Below, piece after piece: positions 1 to 4,962 of a stretch of DNA of 5,692 nt. This stretch comes from Nitrospirota bacterium. Lineage in GTDB: Bacteria; Nitrospirota; UBA9217. The number at the start of each line of letters is the position of its first letter. Within the stretch, counting starts at the first letter, position 1. The translations under genes were made by a program, and so were the position numbers. The stretch is from NCBI GenBank assembly GCA_027456925.1, contig DAIDTZ010000365.1, positions 1 to 5,692 of the forward strand, read 5' to 3'. A model generated the notes under the pieces. The model was not told the DNA's origin, ran no database searches, and worked only from the letters and a program-made list of their open reading frames with translations.

Positions 1-73
1 TGAAGGGAGTAAGGAACGCCGCCAGTGCGGCTATCAGGAGGGCAGATCGTTTCACAACCGCATCATCGATCAT
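1..73 (-). CDS. Probable MFS (DHA2-like) transporter, N-terminal fragment
   Basis: Only the first 24 codons are present; the gene runs off the left edge. The translation starts MIDDAVVKRSALLIAALAAF and continues LTPF. A short polar, basic start (K8, R9) is followed by a hydrophobic first membrane helix. The pattern K-R-S-A-L-L-x-A-x-L-x-x-F-L-T-P-F is what I recall from the first helix of drug-efflux MFS proteins of the DHA2 (EmrB/QacA-like) group, which usually continue into an SSxNIALP-type stretch. The ATG at 73 is chosen because GAGG lies 8 bases upstream of it; the in-frame GTG at 55 has no ribosome binding site. It follows the DUF2905 gene on the same strand after 82 bases. The family call rests on very few residues and could be another membrane protein. 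Confidence 0.5.
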   Translation of the reverse strand, partial: MIDDAVVKRSALLIAALAAFLTPF

Positions 74-155
74 GGACGCAACCTCGTTCGTGGTCCGGCA
101 ATGCCGGCAACGGGAGCGGGACGGCGGAACAGGAGGAGGGACGGCGTCATGCCTG

Positions 156-375
156 CTACCTGAACTTCCCGATGAGATACAGGATAAGACTGACGATGAT
201 GCTGATGATGATGCTCGTGGCCAGCGGAAAATAGAAGGTGAAGTTTTTCCGCTCGACCAGGATGTCGCCGGGAAGCTTCCCCAGGAACGGCGTTTTCTGC
301 AGCAGGAGCAGAACGATCCCCACGACGATCAGAACGGCCCCGAGGAGAAATCAGAATTTTTGCCATACCGGCCAT
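156..375 (-). pseudogene. DUF2905 family small membrane protein, frame interrupted by a 1-base insertion
   Basis: Read with one base removed from the AAA run at 348-350 (TTT on the coding strand), this gives a 72-residue protein starting MAGMAKILILLGAV. It has a hydrophobic helix rich in V, I and L, then the family core QKTPFLGKLPGDILVERKN, then FTFYFPL, and a second membrane helix ending LILYLIGKFR with stop TAG at 156-158. This two-helix layout around a PFLGKLPGDI loop is typical of DUF2905, a family of about 70 residues with unknown function. As the sequence stands, the frame from the ATG shifts after MAGMAKILI and runs as unrelated residues to nt 70, while the correct frame has TGA just upstream. 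The start at 375 is supported by AAAGG (382-386), 6 bases upstream and overlapping the accD stop; an ATG at 366 is the alternative. The gap to accD is 9 bases, so coupled translation is likely. The break may be a real mutation or a sequencing or assembly error. Confidence 0.8.
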
Positions 376-384
376 CGCGGACCT

Positions 385-1227
385 TTATGCAGCGAAGAAA
401 TCGAGGACCTTGGCGAGCGTGGCGCGGAGGTCCTTGCGCGGCACGATCATGTCGATCATACCGTGTTCGAGCAGGAACTCGGCCCGCTGGAACCCGCCGG
501 GGAGCTGTTGTTTGATCGTCTGTTCGATGACGCGCGGCCCGGCAAAACCGATGAGGCTCTTCGGTTCGGCAACGATGATGTCTCCGAGCATGGCGAAGCT
601 TGCCGTGACCCCGCCGAAGGTCGGGTCCGTCAAAACAGAGATGAACGGAAGTCCGGCCTGACCGAGACGCGCCACGGCAGCCGACGTCTTTGCCATCTGC
701 ATGAGCGAGAGGATCCCCTCCTGCATGCGCGCGCCCCCCGACGACGCGACCGAAACAAAGGCCGTCCGCTTCTCAATGGCCCGTTCCACGGCCCGGGTGA
801 TCTTTTCTCCGACCACGGAACCCATGCTGCCTCCCATGAAGTTGAAGTCCATGACGACAACCGAAACGGGTTTGCCGCCGATCTTCGCCTCGCCGGAGAT
901 GATAGCGTCCTTGAGCCCCGTTTTTTTGCGGCTGCTCTTGAGCTTGTCCTTATAGTCCTTAAAATTCAAAAAATCCTTGGGCGAAAGACCGTCCTCCACC
1001 TCGAGGAAACTGCCTTCGTCGACAAGATAGGGCAGCCGCTCCGACGCCGAGATGCGAAAGTGATAATCGCACTTGGGACAGACCTTGAGGTTCTTGTCGA
1101 CTTCCTTGCGGTAGATGATCTCTTTACAGTTGTCGCACTTGATCCAGAGCCCTTCGGGGATCTTTACTTTCTTGGCAGGCGCTTCCTGCGCCGCGCTCTC
1201 GGGTCGTTCTTTCTTAAACCAGGCCAT
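385..1227 (-). CDS. accD: Acetyl-CoA carboxylase carboxyltransferase subunit beta
   Basis: This is the beta subunit of the carboxyltransferase half of acetyl-CoA carboxylase. With AccA it moves the carboxyl group from carboxybiotin on AccB to acetyl-CoA, making malonyl-CoA, the committed step of cytosolic fatty acid synthesis. The 280-residue length is normal for the family. The N-terminus carries the four-cysteine zinc ribbon C31-x2-C34-x15-C50-x2-C53. The crotonase-like fold follows, with FMGGSMGSVVGEK (130-142), the glycine-rich SSGGARMQEG (162-171), DPTFGGVTASFAMLGD (201-216) and GFAGPRVIEQT (227-237), as expected for the acetyl-CoA-binding and oxyanion-hole regions. GGAG (1232-1235) lies a few bases upstream of the ATG and supports the start. 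The gene follows the phosphodiesterase-like gene after 83 bases, and DUF2905 follows 9 bases after its stop. AccA is not in the window, as is common where the two subunits are encoded apart. Confidence 0.97.
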   Translation of the reverse strand: MAWFKKERPESAAQEAPAKKVKIPEGLWIKCDNCKEIIYRKEVDKNLKVCPKCDYHFRISASERLPYLVDEGSFLEVEDGLSPKDFLNFKDYKDKLKSSRKKTGLKDAIISGEAKIGGKPVSVVVMDFNFMGGSMGSVVGEKITRAVERAIEKRTAFVSVASSGGARMQEGILSLMQMAKTSAAVARLGQAGLPFISVLTDPTFGGVTASFAMLGDIIVAEPKSLIGFAGPRVIEQTIKQQLPGGFQRAEFLLEHGMIDMIVPRKDLRATLAKVLDFFAA

Positions 1228-1257
1228 TCTTCTCCTTCAAATAAAACCAACGCCCAC

Positions 1258-1292
1258 GTTGTACGTTGAACTTTGAACCTTGAACGCTGAAC
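1258..1292. repeat. Degenerate 7-bp tandem repeat array, consensus nTTGAAC
   Basis: Five consecutive 7-base units read on the plus strand: GTTGTAC, GTTGAAC, TTTGAAC, CTTGAAC, GCTGAAC. The core TTGAAC repeats at exactly 7-base spacing (1266, 1273, 1280), with a CTGAAC variant at 1287. The array fills much of the 83-base gap between the phosphodiesterase-like gene and accD, ending about 30 bases before the accD start. Heptanucleotide tandem repeats of this kind are known between genes in other bacteria, for example the STRR repeats of cyanobacteria. No function can be assigned from the sequence. Confidence 0.8.
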
Positions 1293-1310
1293 TCCGGCCT
1301 CCGAACGTTA

Positions 1311-2078
1311 TCAGAAGTTATAGGTCTTTCCTTCCACGAGTATCTTCACGTTTTTCCTGCCCAGACCTTTGAGCTCGCTGATCACCTTCTTCTTATGGAC
1401 CGGTTTTACGTGGTAGATGTAAATCGGCACGTCATTGGCGACCCGCGCTTTGGCGAGATCCCGGTGCAGCTGGCCCGGGGTAAAGTGTCCGCTCAGCGTG
1501 GCAATGCCGTCCAGACTGTTCGGAAAGGAGGTGTCGACAATGATCGCAGAAAGGTTTTTGGCCTTTGCCGCCTCTTTCCAAAGCCCCTCGTTCGGACCGG
1601 TGTCCGCGCTGTACAGAAACGATGATTTGCCGTCGCTCACCAGGAACCCCACCGCGGGGACCGGATGGTTCATGGGAATTGCCTTCACCTTCAATCCTGC
1701 TATGCTCACCGTCTTGTTGACCGGCATCGGCGCATAGGCCAGTACGGGATTTTTCGGCGTCGGGATCCTGGTGAAATCGGGCCAGATAAGGTCGTTCATC
1801 AGGTGTTTCCGGATCGCTTCGATGACTTTCGGGATTGCGCGGATGTTCACGGGCTTCTTGATGCGGCCGATAATGTTGTCCGCCAGGAACAAAAGCGACT
1901 TGATGTGATCAAGATGCGTGTGGCTGATGAGGATGTCGGTGATCTTGCTCTGCGCTTCAATGCTCAGCGCAGCGGTGATCGTGCCGGCATCAAGCATCAG
2001 GACGTCATTGACGAGGAAGCCGGGCGGCATGTGGCCGATGGTTTCGGAACCGGAGCACCCCAATATTTTTACCTTCAT
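1311..2078 (-). CDS. Metallo-beta-lactamase-fold hydrolase, probable class II 3',5'-cyclic-nucleotide phosphodiesterase
   Basis: The 255-residue protein has the MBL metal-binding motif H53-T-H55-L-D57-H58. Further likely ligands are H138 in the NHPVPAVGF segment, D159 in SADTGPN and H223 in YIYHVKPVH, so a two-metal site appears complete. The HTHLDH form followed by I-x-S-L-L resembles the class II cAMP phosphodiesterase signature (HxHLDH). Short proteins with the same NHxVPAVG and THxKP-like landmarks are, as I recall, usually annotated as 3',5'-cyclic-nucleotide phosphodiesterases. The likely reaction is cAMP to 5'-AMP, in the cytoplasm, as no signal peptide is seen. It sits 55 bases downstream of the adenylate cyclase, which supports the role by context. 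The start is supported by GGAGG about 4 bases before the ATG. RNase Z-like or other MBL hydrolase activity cannot be excluded: the fold is certain, the substrate is inferred. Confidence 0.75.
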   Translation of the reverse strand: MKVKILGCSGSETIGHMPPGFLVNDVLMLDAGTITAALSIEAQSKITDILISHTHLDHIKSLLFLADNIIGRIKKPVNIRAIPKVIEAIRKHLMNDLIWPDFTRIPTPKNPVLAYAPMPVNKTVSIAGLKVKAIPMNHPVPAVGFLVSDGKSSFLYSADTGPNEGLWKEAAKAKNLSAIIVDTSFPNSLDGIATLSGHFTPGQLHRDLAKARVANDVPIYIYHVKPVHKKKVISELKGLGRKNVKILVEGKTYNF

Positions 2079-2133
2079 TCACCCTCCCCTGAGCATCCCA
2101 ACTATGCGGTAGATGGTCCGCGCCGCCTGATTG

Positions 2134-4029
2134 TTATTTCAACCCAACGAGGTCATACACCACCACGGGATTTTCTTTTCCCTTGACAGTCACGGAATCA
2201 AGTTCTTTTGCCACGACGATGTCCTTGACCTTCCCATAGGTATATTCCGATATGATGATATGATTATTATACTTTCTTGTCAAGCCTTCTAAGCGCGCGC
2301 CGAGGTTCACATTGTCGCCGATCACGGTGTAGTCCATCTTCTTTCCCTCTGCCCCCATGTTGCCCACCACCATGTCGCCGGTGTTGATCCCGATGCCGAT
2401 GTCGAGGACGTATTTCCCCTCGGACGCCCACTTTGCCTGCAGCTGCTTGAGCTTATCGATCATGGCCAGGGCGCACTTGACCGCGCGCTCTGCATGGTCC
2501 GGCTGGCCTATGGGCGCCCCCCAGAGCGCCATAATCGCGTCTCCCACGAATTTATCCAGCGTCCCCTCATACTCGAATACGATTTCCGTCATGGCGCCGA
2601 GGTATTCGTTCAGGAGCGAGACCACTTCCTCGGGCTGATGCTTCTCGGAGAACGTGGTAAAGCCCCGGATATCGGAAAAAAGCACCGTGATCTCCTTGCG
2701 GTCCCCGCCGAGCTTTGCCTTGCTGGGGTCCCTGATGAGTTCGTCGACGATCCGCTTCGAAACGTAGCTTGAGAACATCTTGCGGATGTCCCGGGACCGG
2801 CGCTCCTCCATGAAGAACCGGTAAGCGGTCTGGCTGGTGTATCCGAAAAAAAGCGCGGACGCGGGGTACACAAGATTGAACCAGATTCCCTTGGCAACAA
2901 ACAGGTAGTACACGATCCCCAGGTAGCCGGCGAAGAGGGCAAGGAACAGTGCCACGCCCGCCTTGGCGCCGAGCCGGGGGATGGTTATGCCGAGAGCAAG
3001 CGCGAAAAAGAAGATCAGGATATAGACGCTCGCCTCGGTGCGGTAGATGAAATCCTTGTGGAGAATATTGTCCACCACACTCGCATGTTTCTCGATTCCC
3101 GCCATGTTCGATGAGAAGGGCGTGACGCGAAGGTCATAGATGCCGATGGCCGTTGCGCCGATCAACACGATCTTGTTCTTGAAGGTCCCCGCGGGCACCG
3201 TCCGGTCCAGAATATCGGAGATCGAGTACATGGGGAAGGTCCTGTCCGGGCCGCGGTAATTGATCAGCATCCGTCCGTATTCATCAGTGGGGATAACGGT
3301 GTCGCCGAGGGTGACGCCCCCCTGCCGGTCGAACGCCATGTCCTCGTTTTTCAGATTGAGGTAAAGCCGGGCAGCCTGGAGTCCAATGGGCGGATAGTAG
3401 TCGCCCTGGTATTCGATCGCGAGCATCTCCCATCGAAGCGTACCGTCATTGTCGGGGATCATGTTGATCTGGCCCATCGTATTGGCAACGGAAGAGAACC
3501 GGTACAGGGGCGGCAACACCATCTTTGCCTGCAGGGGAAACGAGGACTCGTCGGCATGCCTGACCACCGCATAGGAGGAAGGAACCATGACATCCACCTT
3601 CTTGTTCGTAAAGCCCGATTCCTTGAACCCGGCTTCGGAAAAATCGAATACCAGCGGCAGGACCACGCGGCCGCTTCGCCGGATGGCCTGCTGCAGAAGG
3701 TCATCAGCCTCCACGCTCTCGGGCTCCGTAAAGAACACGTCGAACACGATGACCTTGGCGCCGTCTTCCGTAAGACGGTCCACGACGCGCGCCCACACCG
3801 ACCGGGTCCAGGGAAAGCGTCCCAGCTTGCTGATGCTCTTCTCATCGATGGCCGCGATAACGGTCTCGGGGCCCGGAGCGATCTTCCCCCGCATGTTGAA
3901 CCGCATGTCGAGGGTCTTCTCTTCCAGGACCTCGAAGAACCTGGCATTCATCAGGTGAAAGATGGACAGCACCACTGCCACGATAAGCGCTATGTACATT
4001 CCAGCGCGTTTGCCGGTTTTTGGACTCAT
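2134..4029 (-). CDS. CHASE2-domain class III adenylate cyclase, membrane-bound
   Basis: The 631-residue protein starts with a membrane helix (about 11-27) and continues with a CHASE2 sensor domain (about 30-320), predicted to be outside the cytoplasmic membrane. This includes DMRFNMRG, AAIDEKSISKLGRFPW, VIVFDVFFTEPE and the closing KNKIVLIGATAIGIYDL and AGIEKHASVVDNIL. Three membrane helices follow (about 334-351, 356-378, 383-399), then a charged linker and a cytoplasmic cyclase domain (about 445-600). Metal-binding aspartates are D453 (FSDIRGFT) and D497 (DKFVGDAIMA). K493 and D566 occupy the purine-selecting positions and are the ATP-type pair, so the product should be cAMP, not cGMP. N575 and R579 (VNLGARLE) are the transition-state residues. 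All catalytic positions are intact. The ligand of CHASE2 is unknown. It lies between a Crp-like regulator and a phosphodiesterase-like gene, 53 and 55 bases away. The ATG at 4029 is supported by AGGAGG 8 bases upstream. Confidence 0.93.
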   Translation of the reverse strand: MSPKTGKRAGMYIALIVAVVLSIFHLMNARFFEVLEEKTLDMRFNMRGKIAPGPETVIAAIDEKSISKLGRFPWTRSVWARVVDRLTEDGAKVIVFDVFFTEPESVEADDLLQQAIRRSGRVVLPLVFDFSEAGFKESGFTNKKVDVMVPSSYAVVRHADESSFPLQAKMVLPPLYRFSSVANTMGQINMIPDNDGTLRWEMLAIEYQGDYYPPIGLQAARLYLNLKNEDMAFDRQGGVTLGDTVIPTDEYGRMLINYRGPDRTFPMYSISDILDRTVPAGTFKNKIVLIGATAIGIYDLRVTPFSSNMAGIEKHASVVDNILHKDFIYRTEASVYILIFFFALALGITIPRLGAKAGVALFLALFAGYLGIVYYLFVAKGIWFNLVYPASALFFGYTSQTAYRFFMEERRSRDIRKMFSSYVSKRIVDELIRDPSKAKLGGDRKEITVLFSDIRGFTTFSEKHQPEEVVSLLNEYLGAMTEIVFEYEGTLDKFVGDAIMALWGAPIGQPDHAERAVKCALAMIDKLKQLQAKWASEGKYVLDIGIGINTGDMVVGNMGAEGKKMDYTVIGDNVNLGARLEGLTRKYNNHIIISEYTYGKVKDIVVAKELDSVTVKGKENPVVVYDLVGLK

Positions 4030-4031
4030 AG

Positions 4032-4064
4032 CTACTGCCTCCTGTCTCCTGACTACTGCCTACC
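4032..4064. repeat. Degenerate 7-bp tandem repeat array, consensus CTMCTGn
   Basis: Four full units read on the plus strand, CTACTGC, CTCCTGT, CTCCTGA and CTACTGC, followed by a partial CTACC. The array takes up most of the 53-base gap between the Crp-like gene and the cyclase gene and ends 2 bases from the cyclase start codon. It shares the 7-base period but not the sequence of the array upstream of accD. On the coding strand the units read as variants of CAGGAGN or CAGTAGN, so the array offers purine-rich Shine-Dalgarno-like sequence more than once. Confidence 0.8.
4038..4043 (-). promoter_or_regulatory. Shine-Dalgarno site of the cyclase gene, inside the heptamer array
   Basis: The coding strand reads AGGAGG with 8 bases to the cyclase ATG at 4029, a near-ideal site. 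It spans the junction of the first two repeat units nearest the gene. A further GGAG-containing unit lies 7 bases upstream. Gain or loss of a unit on the start-codon side would therefore move the spacing by 7 bases, while changes further away would leave it intact. Confidence 0.7.
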
Positions 4065-4082
4065 TTTTCCAACTCCTGTCGC

Positions 4083-4727
4083 TTACGCCATTTCCCCGAA
4101 GATCTCCCGCATTTCAAGATAGCGCAGCAGCCGGTCGATCTGCTCCTGGTCCCTGATATGTACCTTTTCGCCCACGACTTCGACGATCCGGACACTGGCG
4201 AGCTTCTCCAGGATCGACCTGGCCTGCGCGGCTTCTATGCCGGCAAGGCCCCCAAGGTCTTCAATGGTCATCGTGAATTCGCCGGCGGCCTTTCGCTCCC
4301 GCACGTGCTTGGCGAGGATGCTTACGAGACGGCTTGTGTTGTCTTTGATCATGAGCGCTTCCATCTGGTCGTTGGTCTCGCGCAGCCGGTCTGCGAGCCG
4401 CTTGATGAACCGCACGGCGATCTCCGCGTTCCCGCGGATCAGGACATCGAAGGTCTTCCGGTCGATGACCAGCATCTCGCATTCTTCAAGCGTCTCGGCT
4501 GATGCGGAACGCGGCTTGTCGTTCAGGATGGCCATCTCGCCCAGGAATTCCCCCTTTTCGAGGGTCGCAAGGGTTTTCTCCACGCCGCGGATCCGCTTGC
4601 TGATCTTGACCCTTCCGGACTGGATAATGAACATGTTGTCGCCGACATCGCCCTCCTGGAAGAGAACGGTGTTCGCGGGAATCTTTTTGCCGAACCGGGA
4701 AAACAGCTGTGTTTGTATGTCTGCCAT
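4083..4727 (-). CDS. Crp/Fnr-family transcription regulator with cyclic-nucleotide-binding domain
   Basis: The 214-residue protein is close in length to E. coli CRP (about 210). Residues 10-115 form a cNMP-binding beta-roll. The phosphate-binding cassette FLGEMAILNDKPRSASAE (61-78) keeps the glutamate (E64) and the R73-S74 pair that contact the ribose and cyclic phosphate, so real cyclic-nucleotide binding is likely. There is no cysteine set for an FNR-type iron-sulphur cluster. A dimerisation helix follows (about 100-130), then a winged-helix domain (about 130-195) with IEDLGGLAG and a recognition helix near IEAAQARSILEKL. That helix lacks the usual S-R-E-T-V-S-R pattern, keeping only the last arginine (R170), so its DNA target probably differs from the CRP consensus. 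The start is supported by AAAGGGGGA 6 bases upstream of the ATG. The adjacent cyclase and phosphodiesterase-like genes suggest cAMP as the ligand; this is inferred. Confidence 0.9.
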   Translation of the reverse strand: MADIQTQLFSRFGKKIPANTVLFQEGDVGDNMFIIQSGRVKISKRIRGVEKTLATLEKGEFLGEMAILNDKPRSASAETLEECEMLVIDRKTFDVLIRGNAEIAVRFIKRLADRLRETNDQMEALMIKDNTSRLVSILAKHVRERKAAGEFTMTIEDLGGLAGIEAAQARSILEKLASVRIVEVVGEKVHIRDQEQIDRLLRYLEMREIFGEMA

Positions 4728-4962
4728 GAATGTCCCCCTTTAATGAGCTGTGATTCGCTTCCTGCCGGAATGAAAAAGGATGATCTCGTAAGAAGTCTCC
4801 TCTGCCGTCATTGCGAGGAGCGGAGCGACGCGGCAATCTCGATTTTTCAGGCAGTTGCGAACTACGAGATTGCTTCGCTTCGCTCGCAAAGACGGCTTCA
4901 AGGACTTTTTACGAAACCATCAAAAAGGTTATTCCTCAAAAACGCATGGAACGATGCCTTGC
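4728..4962. other. Gene-free interval between HD-GYP and Crp-like genes
   Basis: No protein with recognisable features was found on either strand in these 235 bases. Most of the interval is a nested inverted repeat (4767-4935). The 39 bases nearest the Crp-like gene hold its ribosome binding site and should hold its promoter if it has one of its own, but no clear -35/-10 pair is visible. The 27 bases next to the HD-GYP stop show nothing recognisable. Confidence 0.7.
4767..4935. repeat. Nested imperfect palindrome, MITE/REP-like intergenic element
   Basis: Inner arms: 4805-4841 begins CCGTCATTGCGAGG and ends GGCAATCTCG; 4865-4895 is its imperfect reverse complement, beginning CGAGATTGC and ending CGCAAAGACGG. 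They are separated by a 23-base loop. Outer arms: GATGATCTCGTAAGAAGTC (4779-4797) matches the reverse complement of 4903-4921 at 16 of 19 positions. Both outer arms are exactly 7 bases from the inner arms. GGAAT (4767-4771) and ATTCC (4931-4935) may mark the ends. The CGTCATTGCGAGG...GCAATCTC core is one I recognise from dispersed palindromic repeats in many bacterial genomes. No transposase is encoded, so it would be a non-autonomous element. As RNA it would fold into a long hairpin on either strand between the HD-GYP and Crp-like genes. No target-site duplication was identified. Confidence 0.8.

Noticed and set aside
95..107. Perfect 13-base palindrome CCGGCAATGCCGG upstream of the MFS fragment
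   Set aside because: Too short a stem with a 3-base loop and no T-run for a terminator; in G+C-rich DNA it could be chance. An operator role cannot be supported from one copy.
70..375. Uninterrupted 101-codon minus-strand frame
   Set aside because: Only the first nine residues are meaningful. After the extra base at 348-350 it leaves the DUF2905 frame and becomes R/P/H-rich nonsense, while the adjacent frame carries the conserved family sequence.
1248..1261. Small hairpin CAACG-CCCA-CGTTG upstream of accD
   Set aside because: A five-base-pair stem without a following T-run on either strand. It overlaps the start of the heptamer array and is not a convincing terminator.
238..1269. Plus-strand open frame of 343 codons
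   Set aside because: It lies opposite accD, whose protein is unmistakable. The plus-strand translation is rich in R, H and D with no recognisable domain, as expected for an antisense shadow in a G+C-rich gene.
4741..4756. TGTGA/TCACA half-site in the leader of the Crp-like gene, a possible autoregulatory CRP site
   Set aside because: Only one 5-base half is present; the partner half at the correct 6-base spacing matches only 2 of 5 positions. A single 5-mer is expected by chance, and the recognition helix of this regulator is atypical anyway.
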